Part shown: positions 9,001-16,002 of the stretch, one piece after another
Layout of the letters: each line of letters starts with the position of its first letter
Numbering within the stretch: the stretch's first letter is position 1
Assembly: GCA_964410065.1 (NCBI GenBank)
Contig: CAYPFO010000007.1
Coordinates: 1 to 64,000, forward strand
Reading direction: 5' to 3'
Length of the DNA: 64,000 bases
Source: Serpens sp964410065
GTDB lineage: Bacteria > Pseudomonadota > Gammaproteobacteria > Pseudomonadales > Pseudomonadaceae
The notes under the pieces: generated by a model
Seen by the model: the letters and a program-made list of their open reading frames with translations, nothing else
What the model was told of the DNA's origin: nothing
The model's database searches: none
Translations under genes and position numbers: made by a program

Positions 9001-9690
9001 TCAACCTTTGGTGGAAAAGCGGTAGCCGGTGCCGCGCACAGTCTGCACCAGTCCTTCATAGTTTTCGCCCAGCGACTTGCGCAGCCGGCGGATATGCACA
9101 TCCACGGTACGTTCTTCAACGTACACGTTGCCACCCCACACCTGGTCCAGCAACTGGCTACGGGTGTAGGCGCGCTCCTGGTGGGTCATGAAGAATTTCA
9201 GCAAACGGTATTCGGTCGGGCCCATTTCGGCGGGACGACCGTCGATGGTCACCCGGTGGCTGACCGGGTCGAGGTGCAGGCCGCCGATTTCGATGGGCGT
9301 CTCGCCATCCTCCGGCGCCGTGCGGCGCAGCACCGCCTTGAGGCGAGCGACCAGCTCGCGCGGGGAAAACGGCTTGGTGATGTAATCATCGGCGCCGACC
9401 TCCAGGCCCTGCACCTTGTTGTCCTCTTCGCCCTTGGCGGTGAGCATGATCACCGGGATGTTGGCGGTCAGCACGTCGCGCTTCAGGCGCCGGGCCAGCT
9501 CGATGCCCGAGGTGCCGGGCAGCATCCAGTCGAGCAGGATCAGGTCGGGCATGCGATCGACGATCAGGCTATGGGCCTGCTGGGTGTCCGCGGCTTCGAG
9601 GCTTTCGTAGCCCGCCATTTCCAGCGCAACGGCAATCATCTCGCGTATAGGTGCTTCGTCATCGACGATAAGAATGGTTTTTCCTGCCAT
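9001..9690 (-). CDS. phoB: Phosphate regulon response regulator PhoB
   Basis: OmpR-family transcription factor that binds PHO boxes. The 229-residue length matches PhoB in other pseudomonads when starting at MAGKTILIVDDE (ATG 9690); an upstream in-frame start at 9717 adds nine residues unlike the family. Receiver: D10/D11, phosphoacceptor D54 (LLDWMLPG), T84, K106. The winged-helix effector domain ends with VEERTVDVHIRRLRKSLG and TVRGTGYRFS. It heads the phoB-phoR unit and is preceded by a PHO-box-like site, consistent with autoregulation. Confidence 0.98.
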   Translation of the reverse strand: MAGKTILIVDDEAPIREMIAVALEMAGYESLEAADTQQAHSLIVDRMPDLILLDWMLPGTSGIELARRLKRDVLTANIPVIMLTAKGEEDNKVQGLEVGADDYITKPFSPRELVARLKAVLRRTAPEDGETPIEIGGLHLDPVSHRVTIDGRPAEMGPTEYRLLKFFMTHQERAYTRSQLLDQVWGGNVYVEERTVDVHIRRLRKSLGENYEGLVQTVRGTGYRFSTKG

Positions 9691-9741
9691 GGGTATCGCC
9701 TTTTGGATTCCAGTCACTGAACTGCATTAGATAACGGAATT

Positions 9742-9759
9742 ATTGCAGGGATGTGACAA
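9742..9759 (-). promoter_or_regulatory. PHO-box-like PhoB binding site upstream of phoB
   Basis: Read on the minus strand, the site is TTGTCAC-ATCC-CTGCAAT, two 7-base half sites separated by four bases. This follows the PHO-box layout (CTGTCAT, 4-base AT spacer, CTGTCAT), with one mismatch at the first base of half one and weaker agreement in half two. It lies 52 bases upstream of the phoB ATG. Visual match only. Confidence 0.6.
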
Positions 9760-9878
9760 GCGGACTTCAGCTCCTCTGGGGCACTGTTGAACATGCTGCC
9801 CAAGTCCAGGGTCCAAGGGGCTGGGACCTTATGGCTGGCCGAACAGCGTGTGCTTCGCCAGATGAGAGGAACACTGCG

Positions 9879-10256
9879 ATGAAAATACGTTTCACGTTGC
9901 TGAAGGGGGCCGCATTGGCCGCATGGTTGGCGCTGCCGGGCCTGGCGTTGGCGCAGGAGCCGGCGACGGTGAAGGAGGGCCGGCTGGTCGATGGCCAGGG
10001 GATGACCCTCTACACCTACGGCAAAGACAGCGAGGGCCAGTCCAATTGCACCCAGGAGTGCGCAGATATTTGGCCGCCGCTGATCGCCAGCGAGGACGCC
10101 ACAGGCTCGGGTGACTGGAGTCTGGTCACCCGCGAAGACGGCACTCGGCAGTGGGCCTACGACGGTAAGCCGCTGTACACCTATGTCAAAGACACGAAAC
10201 CCGGCGACACCACCGGCGACACCCTGATGGGCGTTTGGCACGTCGCCAAACCGTAG
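9879..10256 (+). CDS. Exported COG4315/'lipoprotein_15' repeat protein
   Basis: A 125-residue protein with a signal peptide (about 1-22, ending ALAQE) and no lipobox cysteine despite the Pfam family name. Two copies of the secreted repeat are visible: LVDGQGMTLYTYGKDSEGQ and the weaker AYDGKPLYTYVKDTKPGD. A CTQEC cysteine pair lies between them, with the WPPL motif after it. The ATG at 9879 follows GAGAGGAACACTGCG. It is divergent from phoB. Related proteins are periplasmic or surface proteins of unknown function. Pho control is possible from the shared intergenic region but not shown. Confidence 0.85.
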   Translation: MKIRFTLLKGAALAAWLALPGLALAQEPATVKEGRLVDGQGMTLYTYGKDSEGQSNCTQECADIWPPLIASEDATGSGDWSLVTREDGTRQWAYDGKPLYTYVKDTKPGDTTGDTLMGVWHVAKP

Positions 10257-10260
10257 GCCG

Positions 10261-10450
10261 CGGCGCGGGCCCGGCGGCCCGGTAAGAAACCTGTGTGGGC
10301 GGGTTTATCCCGGCTGATGGCGCTGGAACCCCACTCAAGGCCAGATTCACTTTCGCTGCCGGCGTAAAGCCGGCCCCACAAGGGTTCGGCGCGGCCCGGC
10401 GGCCCGGTAAGAAACTGTGGGGTCGGGTTTATCCCGGCCGACGGCGCTGG
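10261..10450. repeat. Pair of near-identical REP-like repeats with a GCCGGC hairpin between them
   Basis: A block at 10261-10326 is repeated at 10387-10450 with only a few differences; both carry GGCCCGGTAAGAAAC and GGGTTTATCCCGGC followed by GGCGCTGG. Between them at 10358-10376 lies GCCGGCGTAAAGCCGGC, the hairpin typical of Pseudomonas REP sequences. The array sits in the gap between the convergent COG4315 gene and ubiA, the usual location for REPs, and may also act as a bidirectional terminator. Confidence 0.8.
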
Positions 10451-10490
10451 GGAGTGCGGTGCGGCCCGGCCCCACATAAAAGTGGCAGCG

Positions 10491-11381
10491 CTAGCGCAGC
10501 GTGTAATCGACGAGTGCGCCAATCAAAATCGCTAGCCCCGCCCAGTGGTTGTGCAGGAAGCACTGGAAGCAGATCAGCGGATCACGTTCGCGGGTGCGCC
10601 AGAACTCCCAGAGGAAGCACAGCGCTGCGGCGCCCAGGCCGACGTGGAAGTACAGGCCCAGTTCGAAGCGCGCCGCGGCGAGCATCAGGCACAACAGCGA
10701 GAGAAACTGCAGGCCGAGGATGATCGCGCGGTCCGCTTCGGCGAACAGGATGGCGGTGGATTTCACGCCGATCTTCAGGTCGTCCTCGCGGTCGGCCATG
10801 GCGTAGTAGGTGTCGTAGCCCACGGTCCACACCAGGTTGGCGACGAACAGCAGCCAGGCCTCGGGCGGCAGGGTACCGGTCTCGGCGGTGAAGCACATCA
10901 GAATGCCCCACGAATAAGCTGCACCGAGCACCACCTGCGGGTAATAGGTGTAGCGCTTCATGAACGGGTACAGCGAGGCGACCGCCAGGGCGCCGAACGA
11001 CAGCCAGACGGTGACAGCGTTGGTCAGCAGCACCAGACCGAAGCTCAGCGCCACCAGTACGGCGAACAGCGCCCAGGCCTCGCGCACGCTGATCTTGCCC
11101 TTGGCCAGTGGCCGTTCGCGGGTGCGGCGTACATGGCCGTCGACGTTACGGTCGGCGAAATCATTGATCACGCAACCCGCTGAGCGCATGAGGATCACCC
11201 CCAGGGTGAATATCACCACGTTGGCGGTGCTGGGCGCGCCTTTGCCGGCAATCAACAGGGCAGTCAGGGTCGGCCAAAGCAGCAGATAAATGCCGATGGG
11301 CTTGTCCAGACGCATGAGCTGAATGAAATCCCAGGCACGTGGATGCAGGCGATTGAAGGATTGCAGCAGGTCGGTATACAT
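10491..11381 (-). CDS. ubiA: 4-hydroxybenzoate octaprenyltransferase UbiA
   Basis: Integral membrane prenyltransferase that attaches the polyprenyl tail to 4-hydroxybenzoate in ubiquinone synthesis. With the start at MYTDLLQSFN (ATG 11381) the protein has 296 residues, the standard length; the frame stays open upstream to 11516 but that part overlaps ubiC. Both Mg-diphosphate motifs are present: N73-D74-x2-D77-x3-D81 (NDFADRNVD) and D190…D197-x2-D200 (DTYYAMADREDD). It lies 26 bases downstream of ubiC in the same direction, the classical ubiCA order. Confidence 0.97.
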   Translation of the reverse strand: MYTDLLQSFNRLHPRAWDFIQLMRLDKPIGIYLLLWPTLTALLIAGKGAPSTANVVIFTLGVILMRSAGCVINDFADRNVDGHVRRTRERPLAKGKISVREAWALFAVLVALSFGLVLLTNAVTVWLSFGALAVASLYPFMKRYTYYPQVVLGAAYSWGILMCFTAETGTLPPEAWLLFVANLVWTVGYDTYYAMADREDDLKIGVKSTAILFAEADRAIILGLQFLSLLCLMLAAARFELGLYFHVGLGAAALCFLWEFWRTRERDPLICFQCFLHNHWAGLAILIGALVDYTLR

Positions 11382-11407
11382 GGGGCCCCTCCAGATGGAC
11401 GCGGCGA

Positions 11408-11953
11408 TTATAGAGGCGTAGGGGCGCTCTGCGCCGCCTGCCACAGCGCGGGCAGGAAAATCTCGGCGACCAGCACTCCCGCGGAGCCGCGCAGGAAGCA
11501 CGAGCGTCGGCCCCACAGCTGTGGCTGACGGATTTCGTCCGGCAGCCAGGCCGCAGGGTACTGACAGATTTCAAACGGCGTACGCGCGAAAGCCTTGTCG
11601 CTAAACAGCAGGTGGCCCAGGGGGCGGGAGCCCAGATGCTGCAGGTCCAGCCCCAGGGCCTGCAACGCTTCCCGGCTGGCCACGCTGCGGGCAAACACCC
11701 AGGGGTGGCCGTGTCCGCACAGGTAGACTTCGCGCACCCAGCCGCTATTGCCGACAGGCAGGGCCAGGGCTGTGCATTCGTCGGGGCGCAGCGGCTGCCA
11801 GCCTTCGCACAGCGGTTCGACGTTGAAGGCGCCGCACGCCAATGCGGTGAGGCGACGGGTCAGCGATCCTGGTTCGTGCAGCCAGTCGTGGCACAGCGGT
11901 TCGAGCGCAGGGGCAAGGCGGTCGGCGGTCAGCCAGGAGCAGGAATCGGACAC
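11408..11953 (-). CDS. ubiC: Chorismate lyase UbiC
   Basis: Soluble enzyme converting chorismate to 4-hydroxybenzoate plus pyruvate, the entry step of ubiquinone synthesis. Family sequence starts at WLTADRLAPAL and runs through GSLTRRLTAL, VREVYLCGHGHPWVFARS, and LGSRPLGHLLF to the C-terminal RRSCFLRGSAGVLVAEIFLP. I place the start at GTG 11953 (181 residues) because homology-like sequence begins a few residues later. The ATG at 12022 would give 204 residues with an unlikely N-terminus. No strong ribosome binding site is visible for either. It is divergent from rubA. Confidence 0.9.
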   Translation of the reverse strand: MSDSCSWLTADRLAPALEPLCHDWLHEPGSLTRRLTALACGAFNVEPLCEGWQPLRPDECTALALPVGNSGWVREVYLCGHGHPWVFARSVASREALQALGLDLQHLGSRPLGHLLFSDKAFARTPFEICQYPAAWLPDEIRQPQLWGRRSCFLRGSAGVLVAEIFLPALWQAAQSAPTPL

Positions 11954-12109
11954 GGTGGCAATCGGCACAGCGGAAGACGGCCGAAGTCTATCACGCGCAC
12001 GGCTTGGCACTGGATACCGCACTCAACCAAGGGAGGGGTCTGCAAGAGTTGGCTGAAGGGCATGCATGGTATAGCGTTGCCGGCCAACGCAACGAACGGA
12101 GGCGCCTGG

Positions 12110-12277
12110 ATGAGCAAGTGGCAATGTGTGGTCTGCGGTCTGATTTATGACGAAGCACTGGGCTGGCCGGATGAGGGAATTCCCGCCGGCACACGTTGGG
12201 CCGATGTGCCGGAAGACTGGATCTGTCCCGATTGCGGTGTCAGCAAAGCGGATTTTGAAATGCAGCACGTCGCCTGA
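12110..12277 (+). CDS. rubA: Rubredoxin
   Basis: A 55-residue one-iron electron carrier. The two CxxC pairs that bind the Fe(SCys)4 centre are C6/C9 (CVVCG) and C39/C42 (CPDCG). The ATG at 12110 follows GGAGG (12098-12102). The rubredoxin reductase gene follows 23 bases after the stop. In pseudomonads this pair delivers electrons from NADH to alkane hydroxylase; no alkB gene is in this window, so the partner oxygenase is elsewhere or the pair has another role, such as oxidative stress. Confidence 0.98.
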   Translation: MSKWQCVVCGLIYDEALGWPDEGIPAGTRWADVPEDWICPDCGVSKADFEMQHVA

Positions 12278-12300
12278 TCGGCCGCGTGAGAGGAGCAAAT

Positions 12301-13452
12301 ATGCCCAACAAGCCAGTCGTCATAGTGGGCACGGGGTTGGCCGGCTACAACCTGGCGCGGGAATTCCGCAGGCTCGACAGCCAGACGCCGCTCTTGCTGA
12401 TCAGCGCCGATGATGGGCGCTCCTATTCCAAGCCCATGCTCTCCACCGGTTTCGCCAAGGGGCAGGATGCCGACGCCCTGGTCATGGTCGAGGCGGGTGC
12501 CATGGCGGTGCAGCTGGATGCGCAGGTCCGCACCCATACTCGCGTTACCGGCGTGGACCCGGCGCAACGGCGCCTGTGGCTCGGCGAGGAAGCCGTGGAT
12601 TATCGCGATCTGGTGCTGGCCCTCGGGGCGGATTGCATCCGCGTACCGGTGGCGGGTGATGCCAGCGAGGCGATTTATTCGGTTAACGACCTGGAAGATT
12701 ACGCACGCTTTCGCGCCGCCGCGGTCGGCCAGCAGCGCGTGCTGATTCTCGGTGCCGGGCTGATTGGCTGTGAGTTCGCCAACGATCTCAGTCTGGGTGG
12801 TTATCAGGTCGAGATGGTCGCGCCGTGCGAGCAGGTGATGCCGACGCTGCTGCATCCCGCTGCGGCGAGCGCGCTGCAGGCCGGCTTGGAAAGTTTGGAT
12901 GTGCGTCTGCGCCTGGGGCCTACGCTGGTCAGCCTGAACCATACGAAGAACGGCCTGGAAGCGCTGCTGTCTGACGGTACGCGGATCGCCTGTGATCTGG
13001 TGCTTTCCGCCGTTGGCTTGCGTGCGCGCACAACACTGGCAGCGGCGGCCGGGCTGGCCGTCAATCGCGGCATTGTGGTCGATCGCCACCTGCGCGCCTC
13101 TCAGCCGAATATTTATGCATTAGGGGATTGCGCCGAAGTGGGCGGCCTCAATTTGATGTACGTGATGCCGTTGATGGCCAGCGTCCGTGCCTTGGGCAAG
13201 ACGCTGGCAGGGCAGCCGAGCGAGGTGCGCTACGGACCGATGCCGATCATGGTCAAAACGCCGGTGTGTCCGCTGGTACTGTCGCCGGTTCCCACAGGCC
13301 GACACGGCGAATGGCAGGTCGAAGGCGCAGGTGCGGATATTCGTGCGCTGTGCCGTGATGCGCAAGGCGAGCTGCTCGGCTATGCCCTGACCGGCGCCGA
13401 GGTACAGGGACGTCTGGCCCTGAATCGCCAGTTACCTGATCTGCTGAGCTGA
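12301..13452 (+). CDS. Rubredoxin-NAD(+) reductase (FAD-dependent)
   Basis: Two-dinucleotide-binding flavoprotein of 383 residues that reduces rubredoxin with NADH. An FAD site VGTGLAGYNLAREF lies at the N-terminus, an NADH site LGAGLIGCEFAND near residue 150, and the second FAD motif NIYALGDCAEV near 270. The start MPNKPVVIVG (ATG 12301) follows GAGAGGAG; an in-frame start five codons earlier lacks a site. It forms an operon with the upstream rubredoxin gene, as in P. aeruginosa. Confidence 0.95.
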   Translation: MPNKPVVIVGTGLAGYNLAREFRRLDSQTPLLLISADDGRSYSKPMLSTGFAKGQDADALVMVEAGAMAVQLDAQVRTHTRVTGVDPAQRRLWLGEEAVDYRDLVLALGADCIRVPVAGDASEAIYSVNDLEDYARFRAAAVGQQRVLILGAGLIGCEFANDLSLGGYQVEMVAPCEQVMPTLLHPAAASALQAGLESLDVRLRLGPTLVSLNHTKNGLEALLSDGTRIACDLVLSAVGLRARTTLAAAAGLAVNRGIVVDRHLRASQPNIYALGDCAEVGGLNLMYVMPLMASVRALGKTLAGQPSEVRYGPMPIMVKTPVCPLVLSPVPTGRHGEWQVEGAGADIRALCRDAQGELLGYALTGAEVQGRLALNRQLPDLLS

Positions 13453-13600
13453 GCACGATTCTGCGAAAGACGTCTGGTCATTGGCTCACGAAAGCGGATG
13501 GGGGAACTGGCATGACCCAGAGTGTCATGCCATTCTCCAATGACTGCCGCAGCGTAGAGCCGTTGCGGCGCCTTGGGCGCTGTTCCCGCGAGCAGCACGG

Positions 13601-13616
13601 AAAAACAACAACAACA
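13601..13616 (+). promoter_or_regulatory. Candidate Hfq/Crc CA-type motif in the hupB leader
   Basis: The leader contains AAAAACAACAACAACA, ending 20 bases before the HU start codon. It fits the AANAANAA repeat bound by Hfq with Crc to block translation in Pseudomonas carbon catabolite repression. The position near the ribosome binding site is right for such a site. Match is by eye only. Confidence 0.5.
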
Positions 13617-13636
13617 CCGTCAAAGAGGCAATCGTT

Positions 13637-13909
13637 ATGCGCAAACCAGAACTCGCCGCAGCCATTGCGGAAAAGGCCGATCTCACCCGTGAGCAAGCCA
13701 ATCGTGTCCTCAATGCCGTGCTGGACGAAATCACCGGTGCGCTGAACCGCAAGGACAGTGTCACCCTGGTCGGCTTTGGCACCTTTGTGCAACGCCACCG
13801 TGGCGCGCGTACTGGCAAGAATCCCCAGACGGGTGAGCCCGTGAAGATCAAGGCCAGCAACACTGTGGCATTCAAGCCCGGCAAGTCCCTCAAGGACGCC
13901 GTCAACTGA
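13637..13909 (+). CDS. hupB: HU family DNA-binding protein
   Basis: A 90-residue nucleoid-associated histone-like protein. It has the N-terminal helical dimer body (MRKPELAAAIAEKADLTREQA), the conserved GFGTF turn and the beta-arm RxGRNP-like segment (RGARTGKNPQTGE). It lacks the HNS- or IHF-specific features. The ATG at 13637 follows AGAGG. Its leader carries an A-rich CA motif. It is a second HU gene by context, since the main HU-beta gene of pseudomonads lies beside lon. The hupB symbol is a convenience; the paralogue cannot be assigned here. Confidence 0.93.
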   Translation: MRKPELAAAIAEKADLTREQANRVLNAVLDEITGALNRKDSVTLVGFGTFVQRHRGARTGKNPQTGEPVKIKASNTVAFKPGKSLKDAVN

Positions 13910-14044
13910 CAGGCCGGCAGCGTCTGCATCGGTCGTTTGGCTGGTGCGGGCGACTGCTTGAGTTTGTCCGAAAGACCGGCTGTGATGCGGCGGACCTACC
14001 GCTACAATCGTGCGCCTAACTTTTTGTCGTAGAGACTGTTTTTG

Positions 14045-14440
14045 ATGAAATTCCGCTTTCTTCTCTGGATGTTGGGTCGTTTGATGAGCAAGGCAAGCCG
14101 CACCAATCCCGACTTTCAACAGCAATTGGCCGACAAGGAGCTGGTCTTCCAACTGCATACCCTGGATGGCAAGGTCGCCCGCCACTTCATCGTCAAGAAC
14201 CAGCGCGTGGTCAGCAAGCGCGGCCCGGCCGAGCAACCGGCCTTTGCCCTCGGCTTCAAGGATGCGACTTACGGGTACACCACCATGACTGCCAAGAACA
14301 AACAGTTGGCGTTCATGCAGGGCATTCAGAACAAGGACATCCAGATTCAAGGCAACCCGGCGCTGGTGATGTGGTTTCAGGGGCTGACCAAGTACCTGAT
14401 GCCCAAGAAGAAAAAAAGCGCGGCCAAGAAAGCGGCCTGA
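14045..14440 (+). CDS. SCP2-like sterol-carrier domain protein
   Basis: A 131-residue protein with a basic C-terminus (MPKKKKSAAKKAA). The body resembles the SCP2 lipid-binding fold (LVFQLHTLDGKVARHFIVKNQRV, GYTTMTAKNKQLAFMQGIQNKDIQIQGNPALVMWF). No signal peptide; the first 14 residues are hydrophobic but begin with KFR. ATG 14045 is chosen over an adjacent TTG. A -10-like TACAAT lies at 14003-14008. A gene of this kind sits between HU and the HDOD gene in PAO1. Ligand and role unknown. Confidence 0.75.
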   Translation: MKFRFLLWMLGRLMSKASRTNPDFQQQLADKELVFQLHTLDGKVARHFIVKNQRVVSKRGPAEQPAFALGFKDATYGYTTMTAKNKQLAFMQGIQNKDIQIQGNPALVMWFQGLTKYLMPKKKKSAAKKAA

Positions 14441-14453
14441 ACCCGCCGGAATA

Positions 14454-14492
14454 AAAAACGCCCCGCGGCTCATCTGGCCGCGGGGCGTTTTT
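14454..14492 (+). terminator. Rho-independent terminator after the SCP2-like gene
   Basis: Stem AAAACGCCCCGCGG / CCGCGGGGCGTTTT (14455-14468, 14478-14491) with a 9-base loop and flanking A and T runs. It lies 14 bases after the stop. Because of the A-run on the left it can also end the convergent HDOD gene transcript. Confidence 0.92.
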
Positions 14493-14518
14493 GTATCAAC
14501 AGCGGATGGACTGCGAAC

Positions 14519-15928
14519 TCAGCGCACCTGGGAGATATTGTTGGCCAGCTCCCGCAGGGCAGCTTCAGCCTTCAATACCTTGTCCAGAGCGTGCTCGGTC
14601 TGGCTGTGTTCCAGCCCCAGACGCTGCAGAAGTCCATCGGGAATCGGCTGTTGCGGGCTGGAGCCGATGCCGCGCCCACGCAGGAGGTTGATCGCCAGAT
14701 ACACCAGATTCGGGTAGGCGCAATGGGGGCCGGCATACTCCGGGTCATGCTGGAAGCGTAGCGCCGTCACGATCTCATCCGGCATGGCCCAGTCGCGCAT
14801 CATCCAGCTGCCGATCTGCTCGCGGGTAATACCCAGCAGGTGCTGTTCGATATGCCCGTGGGCCAAGTGCGGGTTGGCTTCCTGGTGCTGGCAGATCATC
14901 GTGAAATGCGGTGGGAAGATATGCGCCAGCAGCAGATAACCGAAGTTGTGCAGCAGACCGCTGAGATAGGCCAGTCCGGTTTCGGGGCGCTGTGCCAGGG
15001 GCATCAGGCGGGTGAGGCCTTCGATCAGCGCCGCGGTATAAATGGCCTGCTGCCAATAAGGCGTGCGCTGCTGCTTCGGGTCGCTGAGCTGGTTCAGGTG
15101 GCGGCCGAGCGCCAGGGACAGCGCCAGGTTGATCACCAGGTCAAAACCCAGCACGCGGATGATTGCATCCTCTACCGAGCGAACCTTCTGGCCCGGCGCA
15201 GCATACAACGGTGAGGCGGCCCAGCGAATAACCTGGGCGGCCAGTGCCGGATCGGTCTCCACTACGCTGGTAATGTCGTCGATGTTCGCTTCGGGGTCGG
15301 CCCGCAACTTGATGATGCGTTGTGCCGTCTGCGCCAGCGGTGGAATTTCCATGGTCTCGCCCAGGCGCTGCTGGATGCGTCGAACCGTAAAATTCTGCAT
15401 GGCCTGGTCGATTTCCACGCTGTCATCGGCGGGACGGGTGAGGTTGAGGCGGATGCTGCTCAATGGCTGGCCGAACAATGCCGGTTTGGCTTTGCCCAGC
15501 AAGAGCTGAAAATCCTCGCGGGAAATATCGAGGAGTAGATTGGGCACGCCGGACTCGATAAGCAGTACCGGTTGTTCGAGCAGCCGCTCATCGTACAGAC
15601 AGGGAGAGCTGGTGATCGCCGGCAGGGCCGGCAGGCTGCTCAGGCCGTGTCGGGTGAGCATACGGCGCAGGCGATCTGGCTTGATGATGTTCAAGGGGCG
15701 TCCGCAGACTTCGCTCAGGCGTTTCAGATCGAGCAGCTGATTGCGCGGGTAGAGGACCAAGACGGCGCCGGCGCTATCTTCGAGTAGCACCGCCTGGATC
15801 CGTTGGGCGGCTGGTTGACCGGGTTCTTCGACGCGCGTGCGTACGGGTACAGCCAACTTGCGTAGCAGTTGCTGAATAATCAGGGGTGGAGTCAACAACT
15901 GCTCCTGGGGCGACATGCATTCACTCAT
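14519..15928 (-). CDS. YbaK-like / HDOD domain fusion protein
   Basis: The 469-residue protein has an N-terminal region (about 20-160) resembling the YbaK/ProRS-associated aminoacyl-tRNA deacylase fold (QAVLLEDSAGAVLVLYPRNQLLDLKRLSEVCG). A C-terminal HDOD domain (about 190-400) begins at IPPLAQTAQRIIKLRADPEANIDDITSVVETDPALAAQVIRWA. The HD catalytic pair is replaced, as in HDOD proteins, so phosphohydrolase activity is not expected. The start at ATG 15928 (MSECMSPQEQ) is preferred over the upstream open frame to 16072. A similar fusion is found beside recG in PAO1 (PA5346, from memory). Likely a signalling or regulatory protein; role unknown. Confidence 0.88.
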   Translation of the reverse strand: MSECMSPQEQLLTPPLIIQQLLRKLAVPVRTRVEEPGQPAAQRIQAVLLEDSAGAVLVLYPRNQLLDLKRLSEVCGRPLNIIKPDRLRRMLTRHGLSSLPALPAITSSPCLYDERLLEQPVLLIESGVPNLLLDISREDFQLLLGKAKPALFGQPLSSIRLNLTRPADDSVEIDQAMQNFTVRRIQQRLGETMEIPPLAQTAQRIIKLRADPEANIDDITSVVETDPALAAQVIRWAASPLYAAPGQKVRSVEDAIIRVLGFDLVINLALSLALGRHLNQLSDPKQQRTPYWQQAIYTAALIEGLTRLMPLAQRPETGLAYLSGLLHNFGYLLLAHIFPPHFTMICQHQEANPHLAHGHIEQHLLGITREQIGSWMMRDWAMPDEIVTALRFQHDPEYAGPHCAYPNLVYLAINLLRGRGIGSSPQQPIPDGLLQRLGLEHSQTEHALDKVLKAEAALRELANNISQVR

Positions 15929-16002
15929 GAAACGGGTCCGCGGTTGTGCCAGGGTTTTCAACCGTATCGGCCGCAAGGCTCGATTCAGTAGGGTTTGGAT
16001 GC

